Assembly: GCA_963706425.1 (NCBI GenBank)
Contig: CAVPMN010000001.1
Coordinates: 372,001 to 436,000, forward strand
Source of the DNA: CAVPMN01 sp963706425
GTDB lineage: Bacteria > Actinomycetota > Acidimicrobiia > Acidimicrobiales > Acidimicrobilacustridaceae
DNA: 64,000 nt
Reading direction: 5' to 3'
Shown: piece after piece, positions 17,583 to 29,195 of the stretch
Layout: every line of letters starts with the position of its first letter
Numbering within the stretch: position 1 is the first letter of the stretch
Program-made: the position numbers and the translations under genes
Notes under the pieces: generated by a model
The model's input: only the letters and a program-made list of their open reading frames with translations
Database searches by the model: none
Told to the model about the DNA's origin: nothing

Positions 17583-18698
17583 TCAGCGGTGGATGGGGCC
17601 GGAGCTGTCGCGCAGTGAGGGGGCGGGCCGGCCCGTGCGACAGGCGATGATCTCGGCGCAGATCGCCACCGCGGTCTCGTCGGGGGTGCGGGCGCCGAGA
17701 TCGAGCCCGATCGGGGCCATCAGTCGGTCGAGCGCCGGCCCGGCGATGCCGACCTCGGCCAGGCGCTCGAGCCGATCGGCGTGGGTGCGTCGGCTGCCCA
17801 TGACTCCGATGTAGCCGACCGACGTCGCCAACGCCGACGCGATGGCCGGCACGTCGAACTTGTGGTCGTGGGTGAGGATGCACACCGCATCGCGCTCGGT
17901 GAGCGACGGCCCGACGGCGTCGAGCAGCCGGTTGGGCCAGTCGACGACGACCTCGTCGGCCTCGGGGAACCGAGCGGCGGTGGCGAACACTTCGCGCGCA
18001 TCGCACACCGTCACCCGATAGCCGAGCAGCTTGGCCACGCGCACGAGCGACGCGGTGAAGTCGACCGCGCCGAACACCAGCATGTGGGGCGGGGGCGCGA
18101 ACACGTCGACGAAGACCCCCACGGTGGTCTCGTTGGCCTGCCCCTGGGCACCGTAGTGCCGCACTCCCGAGCGTCCGGCGGCCAGCTCGCCGCGTGCATC
18201 GCGAGCGACCACCCGGTCGAGATCGGCATCGCCGAGCGTGCCACTCGCGCCGGTTGGCGCCACCACGAGATGGGCGCCCGTTGCGGGGCCTTCGATCACG
18301 GTGGCGACCGCCAGCGGAACACGATCGGCGACCGCAGCGGCGATCGGATCGAGCAGAGCGGCGTCGAGTCTTTCGAGGAACACGTGCACGGTGCCGCCAC
18401 AGGTGAGCCCTACCGAGAACGCGTCGTCGTCGCTGTAGCCGAACGTGTGCAGCCGGCCACCACCCGCGTGCCCGCCCTCGGTTGCGCCAGTCGAGGCCAG
18501 CAGGTCGAGGGCCTCGGTGACCACGGCACCCTCGATGCACCCACCGGTGAGCGAACCGAGCACCTCGCTCTCGGCGTTGACCGCCATGGCTGCGCCGGGC
18601 AGACGCGGACCCGATCCGTCGAGGTCGACCAGCCGCACCAGCACGACGTCGTCGCCCCGAGCCGTCCAGCGCCCCAGCCCGTCGAGGATCTCGATCAC
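17583..18698 (-). CDS. XdhC/CoxI family molybdenum hydroxylase maturation factor
   Basis: This 371-residue protein carries an N-terminal XdhC/CoxI domain with GSLTGGCIEGAVV and a C-terminal Rossmann domain (LVFGAVDFTASLVRVAKLLG, then ILTHDHKFDVPAI and GYIGVMGSRRTHADR). XdhC proteins bind molybdenum cofactor, protect it and help insert the sulfurated form into xanthine dehydrogenase or CODH-type large subunits. It is on the strand opposite coxSM and co-directional with the downstream-coded pirin, YceI, exporter and coxL genes, five bases from pirin. Confidence 0.92.
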   Translation of the reverse strand: MIEILDGLGRWTARGDDVVLVRLVDLDGSGPRLPGAAMAVNAESEVLGSLTGGCIEGAVVTEALDLLASTGATEGGHAGGGRLHTFGYSDDDAFSVGLTCGGTVHVFLERLDAALLDPIAAAVADRVPLAVATVIEGPATGAHLVVAPTGASGTLGDADLDRVVARDARGELAAGRSGVRHYGAQGQANETTVGVFVDVFAPPPHMLVFGAVDFTASLVRVAKLLGYRVTVCDAREVFATAARFPEADEVVVDWPNRLLDAVGPSLTERDAVCILTHDHKFDVPAIASALATSVGYIGVMGSRRTHADRLERLAEVGIAGPALDRLMAPIGLDLGARTPDETAVAICAEIIACRTGRPAPSLRDSSGPIHR

Positions 18699-18702
18699 CG
18701 CG

Positions 18703-19446
18703 TCACCCCATCAGTTCCTCTTGTTCGGCCGTCCCCGCCGGCCTCATCTCCCACAACAGGATCTCGGTGGTGTCGGATCGAGACGTGAGGGTCAGCGCAC
18801 CCGCGTCGGTGAGGCGCACCGCATCACCCTGGGCAAGATCGCCCGCTCCTTCGAGCCCGACCGATCCCCGGGCCACGAAGAGGTGTGCGTGGCTAGCGGG
18901 AGGCACGTCGACCTCGCGGCCCTCGGCCAGGCGGGCCGCCCACAGCGTGGCGTTCGCCTGGTGGATGGTGACGGCCGCCCGGCCGGGCACACCCGACGCC
19001 ACCGCCACCAGCTGACCACCGTCGAGCTGATCGCTCACGTCGACCTGCTCATAGGAGGGGGCCACGCTTGCGGTGTCGGGCATCACCCACATCTGCACGA
19101 AGTGCACGGGCAGAGTGGCACTGGCGTTCATCTCCGAATGGCGGATGCCCGTGCCCACGCTCATCCGTTGGGCCATGCCGGGCCTGATCACGTCGTGCGC
19201 ACCCGTCGTATCGGTGTGCTCGAGCTCGCCGCTCAGCACCCAGGTGACGATCTCCATGTCGCGATGGGCATGGGTCGGGAACCCCGCGCCCGCAGCCACC
19301 GTGTCGTCATTGCTGACGAGCAGCAGCCCGTGGTGGGTGTTGGTCGGGTCGTAATGGCTGCTGAAGCTGAAGCTGTGCCACGAGTCGAGCCATCCGAGAT
19401 CGGTGTGGAAACGCTGCGCGGCGCGGCGGACGTCGACCTCGGACAT
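18703..19446 (-). CDS. Pirin family protein (YhaK-like bicupin)
   Basis: This 247-residue pirin has two cupin domains. The N-terminal cupin keeps metal ligands in FPTHAHRDMEIVTWVLSGEL (His, His, Glu) and GTGIRHSEMNAS. Pirins such as YhaK can oxidise quercetin, and others are transcription co-regulators. Which applies here cannot be judged. It starts two bases after the YceI stop and ends five bases before xdhC, so it is in one operon with them. Confidence 0.92.
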   Translation of the reverse strand: MSEVDVRRAAQRFHTDLGWLDSWHSFSFSSHYDPTNTHHGLLLVSNDDTVAAGAGFPTHAHRDMEIVTWVLSGELEHTDTTGAHDVIRPGMAQRMSVGTGIRHSEMNASATLPVHFVQMWVMPDTASVAPSYEQVDVSDQLDGGQLVAVASGVPGRAAVTIHQANATLWAARLAEGREVDVPPASHAHLFVARGSVGLEGAGDLAQGDAVRLTDAGALTLTSRSDTTEILLWEMRPAGTAEQEELMG

Positions 19447-19448
19447 GG

Positions 19449-20153
19449 TCAGGCTCGTTCGAAGACGAGTTGCATCTCGAACTCGCCAGCGTCGTCAACG
19501 GAGACGAAGGGGATGTCGGGTGGTTCGATGCCGTAGTCGGCCAACACGATCGGTGCGCCGCCTGCCACGCTGATGCTGCTGCCGTTCCAGCTCGCCTCGA
19601 GCGTGATCTCGACCGGCTGGGTGACCCCGTGCAACGTGAGGTCGCCCGCCACCGTGACCTCGATGGCCTGGTCGACGGGGAGATCGGCGGGCAGGGCGAT
19701 CGGCTCGGTGATGGTGAACGTCGCAGTGGTGAACGTGCTCGTCTCGAGTGCGTCGTCGCGGATGAACGAGTCGCGCCGACTCGAGTCGCTCTCGAGCAAG
19801 GTGACGTCGGCGGTGATGTCGACGCTGGTGACGGCGCCATCGCTGATGGTCATGGTGCCGGTGACGGCCGGCGTGCGTCCGACCGCGGTCTTCTTGATGG
19901 TCTCGCCGCCGAACAGCTCCTCGATGCGGTAGCCGACGAACACGTCGTCACCCGTGACCACTACCCAGTCGCCGTCGGGCGACGCCGACGAGCCGGGGGC
20001 TCCGGAGGTGGGGGTTGCGTCGGTCTCGGTGCGCACCGGCAGAGACGCCCGCTCGGGGGCATCGTCGCGCAGCACGAACCACCAGAACGCCGCCCCGCCG
20101 GCGAGCAAGACGACGACACAGGCAATCAGGGCGTACTTGGCGGACTTCTGCAT
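19449..20153 (-). CDS. YceI family lipid-binding-like protein with N-terminal membrane anchor
   Basis: This 234-residue protein has one N-terminal transmembrane helix (YALIACVVVLLAGGAAFWWF), a short linker, then a YceI domain of about 175 residues (VGYRIEELFGG, SVDITADVTLLESDSSRRD, GDLTLHGVTQPVEITLEA). YceI domains are lipocalin-like beta barrels that bind isoprenoids or other amphiphiles. The anchored form would face the outside of the membrane. GGGGG lies seven bases before the ATG. Position beside an ABC exporter suggests, but does not prove, a lipid or isoprenoid cargo. Confidence 0.9.
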   Translation of the reverse strand: MQKSAKYALIACVVVLLAGGAAFWWFVLRDDAPERASLPVRTETDATPTSGAPGSSASPDGDWVVVTGDDVFVGYRIEELFGGETIKKTAVGRTPAVTGTMTISDGAVTSVDITADVTLLESDSSRRDSFIRDDALETSTFTTATFTITEPIALPADLPVDQAIEVTVAGDLTLHGVTQPVEITLEASWNGSSISVAGGAPIVLADYGIEPPDIPFVSVDDAGEFEMQLVFERA

Positions 20154-20176
20154 GGACTACCCCCGGTTCGTCCTCA

Positions 20177-20938
20177 TCATGGCACCAGCCGATCGAAGCC
20201 CCGCTTCGCGAACCACCCGAGCAGGACGAGGCCGACGAGGAACGACAGCAGTCCCGGCCAGGTGTCGGCCCAGGTGACGTCACCCAGGAATCCCTGGCGG
20301 GCCATGGTGAGGATGTAGGTGAAGGGATTGCGCTCGGCCACCCAGAGCAGCCAGCCGGTCATGACGTCGAGGGGCACCTGCCCCACCGAGAGGAAGAGGG
20401 CCACGAAGATGCCGGCCTGCACGAGCGCGCCGGCGCGTTGCGAGCGAGCGCGATAGACCACACCGAGGCCCCACAACGCGGCCAGCACCGACACACCGAG
20501 CGTGGCCAGCAGCAGCACGACGAACCCCAGGACACCACCCTGGATGCGGGCCCCGCCGAGGTAACCAACCGGCAGGACGATCGCCAACGGGAGCAGGGAA
20601 CGGCCCATCGTGAGCAGCAACGGCCCCATCACGAGCGCTCGCCGCGGCACGGGTGCGAGCAGGAGTCGGTCGTAGAACCCGTTCTCGAGATCGCGCCCGG
20701 CTCCGAACGCAGCCCCGAACCCGGCGAAGGCGGCGCCTTGCATGATGGCGAACGGCACCATCCAGTCGAGGATGTTGTCGGTGGGGAACCCGGGGATGTC
20801 GGTTACTGCGCTGAACGCCCCGCTGAACGCAAGGGTGAAGAACACCGGCATCACGACGACGGGGATGATCGTCGCCGGGATGCGGACGATGCCGAGGACG
20901 CCCCGCCACGCCAGCTGACCGGCGACCGGCGCGGTCAC
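20177..20938 (-). CDS. ABC-2 type transporter permease (second)
   Basis: This 253-residue six-helix ABC-2 permease has the family's cytoplasmic ENGFYDRLLLAPVPR element after helix 2 and ERNPFTYILTMARQ before the last helices. It resembles DrrB-type drug or lipid exporter permeases. Its GTG start at 20938 overlaps the stop of the first permease (GTGA). The two permeases would form a heterodimer served by the ATPase coded upstream. The cargo is unknown. Confidence 0.9.
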   Translation of the reverse strand: MTAPVAGQLAWRGVLGIVRIPATIIPVVVMPVFFTLAFSGAFSAVTDIPGFPTDNILDWMVPFAIMQGAAFAGFGAAFGAGRDLENGFYDRLLLAPVPRRALVMGPLLLTMGRSLLPLAIVLPVGYLGGARIQGGVLGFVVLLLATLGVSVLAALWGLGVVYRARSQRAGALVQAGIFVALFLSVGQVPLDVMTGWLLWVAERNPFTYILTMARQGFLGDVTWADTWPGLLSFLVGLVLLGWFAKRGFDRLVP

Positions 20939-21752
20939 GACGAGGCCGCCAGCCGTCGACGGAACTGCCCGGTGGCCACCACGACTGCGAGCACGGCGAT
21001 GACGGCCGCGACACCGATGGCCTTGAGCGCGTCGCTCAGCGCGAACCCACTGATGACGAGCGAACGCATGCTGTCGATCATCCAGGTGATCGGGTTGTTC
21101 TCGGCCACCGTCTGATACCAGCCGCTCATCAGGCGCGGTCGGGAAAACGCGGAGCTCACGAACACGAGCACGAACATCAACGGGAACGTGTTCTGCACGG
21201 CCTCCTGCGAGCCGGTGCGCAGAGCGATCGCGGCAGCGAAGCCACCAACACCCAGGGCGAGCAGCATGGCGGTGACGATCAGCACGGCCACCGCGGCCAG
21301 GCCGCCCTCGATGGGTACGCCGAACAAGACGAAGAGGGTGACGAAGATGACCGCCTGGATGGCGCCGAGCGTCGCCGCGCCCGCCAGGCGTCCGACGAGG
21401 ATGACGGGCCGGGCCACCGGTGAGGCGACCAGCCGCTCGAAGAACCCGTTCTCGATGTCGAGTGCCACGTCGGCGCCGCCGATGATGCCGCCGAACAGCA
21501 CGCCTTGAGTGAGCGTGCCGGGCAGCAGGAACTGGAGGAACGAGTCGACCGGCGGAAAGCCCATCGACGCCAAGGCCTCGGGCGCCCGGTTGAACGCCGC
21601 GGAGTTGACCGCGGCGATGAGCAGCGGGAACACCAGCGCAGGGAACCACATGGCCGGCTGGCGGAGCGTGCCCACCACCGAACGTCGCGCCAGCGCGAGC
21701 GTCTGGTTGACCAGGTTGAGGTGAACGACGGTGGGCTCGGCGACGACGGTTG

Positions 21753-21756
<4 letters not shown>
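20935..21756 (-). CDS. ABC-2 type transporter permease (first)
   Basis: This 273-residue ABC-2 permease is about six-helix, with cytoplasmic element ENGFFERLVASPVARP and late element ENNPITWMIDSMRS, parallel to the same elements in the neighbouring permease. The two are therefore diverged paralogues, probably a heterodimer. The ATG at 21756 overlaps the ATPase stop by four bases, and its own stop overlaps the next GTG. Strict co-translation of three parts supports one exporter complex. Confidence 0.9.
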
Positions 21757-22741
<985 letters not shown>

Positions 22742-22742
<1 letters not shown>

Positions 22743-25019
22743 CAGCGAGCCTCTCTCGCGTGCTGGAGCGCGTCCCAGACGCGCGACGGAGTGAGCGGCA
22801 TGTCGATGTGGCGAACCCCGAGATGGGCCACCGCATCGATCACCGCGTTCTGCACCGCGGGCGTGGCGCCGATGGTGCCTGACTCTCCGATGCCCTTGAC
22901 CGACAGGTCGTTGACCGGCGTGTCGGTCTCCATGGGCACCAGCTCGAACATCGGCAGCTCCGTGGCCGAGATCATGCCGTAGTCGGCCAGGTTCGACGTG
23001 GTCGGGTTGCCGTCTTCGTCGTAGCGGATCTCCTCGAGCAGCGCCTGGGCCACGCCCTGGGCGATGCCGCCGTGGCGCTGGCCCTCGGCGGTGACGGGGT
23101 TGACGATGCGACCCGCGTCGTCGCACGCGATGAGCCGTCGGAGCTCGACCCGACCGGTGTCGGTGTCGACCTCGACGACGGCGACGTGCGAACCGAACGG
23201 GAAGGTGGGCCCCGTTGTCTCGTAGGTGGTCTTCTCGGCGAGCGGCTCGTCGACGGCCTTGGCCACATCGCTCCACGAGCGGTAGTCGTCGGAACCGCCG
23301 CCGGCATGGAACCGGCCGGTCGCGGCGTCGAGTACGACGTCGTCGCGCTCGGTCTCGAGCAGGTCGGCGGCCCGGCCTCTGGCTTTCTCGACCAGCGCAC
23401 GAGTGGCTTGCAGCACGGCCATGCCCCCCACCTGGAGCGAACGCGATCCGAAGGTGCCGGTGCCCTCGGGCACCAGGTCGGTGTCGCCGTGGATGACCCG
23501 GATGTCGTCGAGGGGGATGCCGGTCTCGTCGCTCACCAACATGGCGAAGGAGGTGTCGTGGCCCTGGCCGTGCGCGGACGAGCCCGTGTAGACGATGGCG
23601 GTGCCTTCCGGCACCACCTCGACCTCCGCGTATTCGGTCTCCCCCGCGCTCGGGGCCCGCGGTGATCTCGACGTAGACCGAGATGCCGATGCCGAGGTGG
23701 ACTGAGTCGCCCCGCTCGCGGCGCTCGCGTTGCTCGTCGCGCAGTTGTTCATAGCCGGCGGCCGAGAGGGCGCGATCGAGAGCGCCGGCGTAGTCGCCGC
23801 TGTCGTAGACGGTGCCGATCGGCGTGGTGAACGGGAACTGGTCAGCCGCCACCACATTGCGCCTGCGCACCTCGGCCGGATCCATGCCGATCTCCGCAGC
23901 GAACAGGTCGACGGCGCGTTCGATGGCCGCGGTGGCTTCAGGCCGTCCCGCCCCGCGGTAGGCCTCGATGGGCGTGGTGTTGGTGACGACCGATCGGAAC
24001 CCGAACTCGGCCCGAGGGATGGCGTAGACCCCGGTGGTCATGGTGCGGGTCATGAACGGGAGCACCGAGCCCATGCTCGGATAGGCCCCGCCGTCCTGAA
24101 CCACCGACAGCCGGTAGGCCTCGATGGTGCCGTCGCGCCGGCCGCCGATCTCGACCTGCTGGCTCTGTCCTCGCCCGTGGGGCAGGCCCACCATGTTCTC
24201 GGACCGCGTCTCGGTCCAGCGCAACGGGCGCCCCAGCGTGCGGGAAATCGCAGGCAGCAACAACTCTTCGGGGGTGGGACGGATCTTGGGGCCGAACCCA
24301 CCGCCGACGTCGGGTGCGATCACCTGCACGTCGCCTGGTGCGAGCCCGTAGATCTCGACCAGCCGCTCTTTCACCCCGTGCGCGGCCTGGGTGCTCATCC
24401 AGAGCACGAGCCGGCCGTCGACCCACGCCGTCGCCGCGCCGCGCACCTCGAGCGGGCAGGCGGCCAAGCGCTGGTTGACCATGCGCTGGTGGACCTTGAC
24501 CTCGCACCCGGCGAACAAGTCGTCGCCTGCCTCGGGCACCACCAGGGCCACGTTGGTGCCCGCCTCGGGGAACAGCAGCACCTCATCGGCCAACGTGTGG
24601 TGCACGTCGACCACCGGAGCCAGCGGCTCGTAGTCGACGATGACCAGTTCGGCCGCGTCCTCACCCTGCCAGGGTTGCTCGGTGACCACGGCCGCGATGG
24701 GCTCGCCCGCGAAGCGCACGGTGCCTTCGGCGAGCCACGGGCGGGCCATGGCAGCCGGGAACATCCCCGGGATGTAGGGAGTGGGGGCGGCGATGCCCTC
24801 GAGGTCGGCGGCCGTGAACACGCCCACCACGCCCGGCGCCTGGCGCGCCTCGTCGGCATCGACGTCGAGCAGGGTGGCGTGCGCCATGGTCGACCGCACG
24901 AAGGTGACGTGGGCCGATCCGTCGAGCCGCTCGTCACGGAGATCGGCGCAGTAGGTGGCGCCAACGGTGAGGAAGGGCCGGTCTTCCCGCCGGCCGACCC
25001 GCGTGCCTCGCAATGTCAT
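22742..25019 (-). CDS. Molybdenum hydroxylase large subunit (CoxL-like, form II), frameshifted near 23641-23660
   Basis: Two frames together make one xanthine-dehydrogenase/CODH large subunit. The first (25019 to about 23650) holds the small domain and molybdopterin motifs IAPDVGGGFGPKI and EAYRGAGRPEATAA. The second (about 23660 to 22742) holds GSSAHGQGHDTSFAML, FGSRSLQVGGMAV and the catalytic Glu in GIGESGTIGATPAV. Removing one base gives exactly 758 residues, close to family length. AYRGAGR marks form II enzymes, not the AYxCSFR of genuine CO dehydrogenase, so the substrate is probably an aldehyde, purine or other heterocycle. It starts 23 bases after ftsB. The indel is likelier an assembly error than decay, because both halves are well conserved. 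Confidence 0.85.
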
Positions 25020-25042
25020 TGCGGCAGGCTACCCGCCGACCG

Positions 25043-26766
<1,724 letters not shown>

Positions 26767-26767
<1 letters not shown>

Positions 26768-28123
26768 CAATCCGGACGGCCAGTCTTGCGGGTGCTCGGC
26801 GGAGGGGCCGCTTCGTGCGCCTGCACCTCGTCGCGATAGCGGTTGGCGGCCGCTCGCAAGGCCGCTTCCGGATCGACGCCGAGCGTGCGGGCGTGCTCGA
26901 CCACCTCGAGCAGCCGGCCACCCACGTCGTCGGCGTCCGCGCTGGGCAACGGGGGCACGTCGACGCCGGTGTCAGCCAGCGAGATCGCCTTCTTGCGCAC
27001 CTTCAGGGCGTAGAGCAGCGCCGGCAGCTCGACCGGGATGCCGTCGAACACGCTGGCTCGGCCCTTCTCGGCCTTCTTGATCTGCTCCCAGTTGCGGGCC
27101 ACCTCGTCGGGCGTAGTGGCGTCGACGTCGCCGAACACGTGCGGATGGCGATCACGAAGCTTGTCGTGGATGCCCGTCGCCACGTCGGCCAGGGTGAACT
27201 GGCCCGCCTCGGTAGCGAGCGTGGTGTGGAACACCACCTGGAAGAGGAGGTCGCCGAGCTCCTCCTCGAGATGGTCGTAACCGTCGCCCTCGTCGACATC
27301 GAGGGCGGCGATGGCATCGAGCACCTCGTAGGTCTCCTCGAGCAGGTGCCGAGTGAGGCTGGCGTGGGTCTGCTCGCGATCCCACGGGCACTCGCGGCGC
27401 AGCAGCGCCACCAGCTCGACGAACTGCTCGACCTCACGTGCGATCGGCGCGGCCAGGCGGGGCAACCACACCGAGGTGAGGTGATCGGGCTCGACCGCTC
27501 GGTCGAGATCGGGCCACGCCACCTCGAACACCCGCTCGTCGGGCAGTCCGAGGCGCTGCAGCACCACCACGGTGTCGGTGGCCCCCAACGGTGGCTCGGC
27601 GGATGCGTCGAGCACCAGCTTGATCTCCGAGAGCACCTCGACGCGGTCGCACTGCGCGACGAGCAGCGGGCCGCGCTCGCCCGCCGCTTCGGTGGCGAAG
27701 CGCTGGCCGTCGACCAATCTGGCTCCCACCGCCACGGGGTCGATCGCCGAGGCGAGCCCAGGCCAGGTCGGCGAACGAGAGCGCAGCGAGCACCTCGACC
27801 GAGACCCGGGGGTCGGCGACGAGCAGTTCGACCGATCGCTCCGCCACCACCGGAGAACCGGGCACGGCGTAGAGCACCTCGCCGTGCCGTTCGGCCGCGG
27901 CGACCAGCCGCTCGACGATGGTCGGGTAGACCTCGTCGAGGGACTCCGCCCCCTCGTAGACCTCGTCGAAGCTGGTGCACGCGCCCACCACGTCCACCGC
28001 GGGATGGCGGGTCGTCCGCACGAACCGGACGGCGACCCGCTCGATGGCCGCGAGCGTGCCGGCCGTGACCAGATCGGCACCACCGGGACCGAGGCCGACG
28101 ACCACGATCCGCGCCGGGTTCAC
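26767..28123 (-). CDS. mazG: Tetrapyrrole methylase-MazG fusion, NTP pyrophosphohydrolase (YabN-like), frameshifted near 27743-27752
   Basis: The first frame (28123 to about 27750) shows a SAM-dependent tetrapyrrole-methylase-like domain, IVVVGLGPGGADLVTAGTL and YAVPGSPVVAERS. The second frame continues that domain (RLVDGQRFATEAAGERGP) and then the MazG domain, LRRECPWDREQTHASLTRHL with metal-binding LLEETYEVLDAI and EEELGDLLFQVVFH. Deleting one base near 27745 gives WARLGIDPVAV and exactly 451 residues. MazG hydrolyses NTPs and cleans noncanonical nucleotides. The N-terminal fusion is as in Bacillus YabN. It sits in the conserved mfd-mazG-eno series. The indel is probably a sequence error. 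Confidence 0.88.
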
Positions 28124-28129
28124 TCGCGA

Positions 28130-29140
28130 TCAGCCGCCCAGGTCGAGCTGCGGGACCTCGGTGCCCACCGGCGTCTCTGCTCCCTCCGGCGGCACCACGC
28201 CGGTTTCCGAGCTCCAGGTGCCGTACTGCGGGTCGATGGTGACGTCGGCCGCCGCGACCGCCGCACTCAACCACTCGGACACCAGTGACTCGGTGTCGCC
28301 CTGCGCCTGCTCGGTGAGAATCTGACGGATCTGGTCCTCGACCTCCTCGAAGGGCAGGCCGCCGCGGCTGCGCACGAGGATCAGGTGGAACCCGAACTCG
28401 GTCTCGACCGGCTCGCCCACCTCGTTGATCGGTTGGGAGAAGGCCGCTTCCTCGAACTCGCCGACATAGGAGCCTCGGGGCTGGCAACCGAGGTTGCCGC
28501 CGTCGGCCGCACTCTGGGTGTCGGTCGACACGCTGGCGGCCACGTCGGCGAAGCTCTCGCCCTTGTCGAGACGCTCCTGGGCGCCGGCCGCCGCCTCCGC
28601 GCTCTCGACCAGGATGTGGCTGGCGCAGACGAACTCGCCGTTCTCGGCGAGGATCTCGTCGATGTTCTCGTCGTAGTAGGCGCGCACGTCCTCGTCGGTG
28701 ACCTCGCCGCTCTCCGGCGCATCCGACTCGAGCGCGCGGGTGAGCGCGACCTGGTTGGCGATGGCCGCCACCTGGCGCTCACGGAAGCTCTCGGTGGCCG
28801 CGGTGGGGTCTTCGACGAGCGACTCGAACTGCTCCTCGGCGGCCTCGCGATCCTCGGGGGTGGCCTCGACCCCTCTGGTCTCGAGCTCGGAGGCGATCAG
28901 CCGGTTGTAGATCGCGAGCGACAGCACCTGGGTGGTGTATTCGCTGGTGAACGAGCCTTCGGTGGGCCCGTACGACTCCGCAGTGGCGAAGCCCTGCAGA
29001 TCCTCCAGCAGCTCCTCTTGGCTGATGTCCTGGCCGTCGACCGTGGCGGCCGGCGCCGGGCCCACTCCCCCGCTCGACGAGTTGCAGGCCGTCGCACCGA
29101 GCAGGGCGAGCGGCAGGAGGAGGAGCAGCAGACGTCTCAT
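28130..29140 (-). CDS. Parvulin-type peptidyl-prolyl isomerase lipoprotein (SurA/PrsA-like)
   Basis: This 336-residue lipoprotein has signal and lipobox LLLLLLPLALLGATAC. A SurA-N-like helical domain follows (SQEELLEDLQ, LAIYNRLIASELETRG). A PpiC/parvulin domain comes next at about 190-290 (ASHILVESAEAAAGAQERL, AADGGNLGCQPRGSYVGEFE, TEFGFHLILVRSR). It should fold secreted proteins at the outer face of the membrane. The ATG at 29140 begins the signal peptide. The position between mfd and mazG matches the place of LpqU/SurA-like genes in related genomes. Confidence 0.92.
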   Translation of the reverse strand: MRRLLLLLLPLALLGATACNSSSGGVGPAPAATVDGQDISQEELLEDLQGFATAESYGPTEGSFTSEYTTQVLSLAIYNRLIASELETRGVEATPEDREAAEEQFESLVEDPTAATESFRERQVAAIANQVALTRALESDAPESGEVTDEDVRAYYDENIDEILAENGEFVCASHILVESAEAAAGAQERLDKGESFADVAASVSTDTQSAADGGNLGCQPRGSYVGEFEEAAFSQPINEVGEPVETEFGFHLILVRSRGGLPFEEVEDQIRQILTEQAQGDTESLVSEWLSAAVAAADVTIDPQYGTWSSETGVVPPEGAETPVGTEVPQLDLGG

Positions 29141-29195
29141 GAGGACCGTGAGCCTAGGGACGCACCCCCCTCGACACCAGTCAGGCCGGCAGCGG

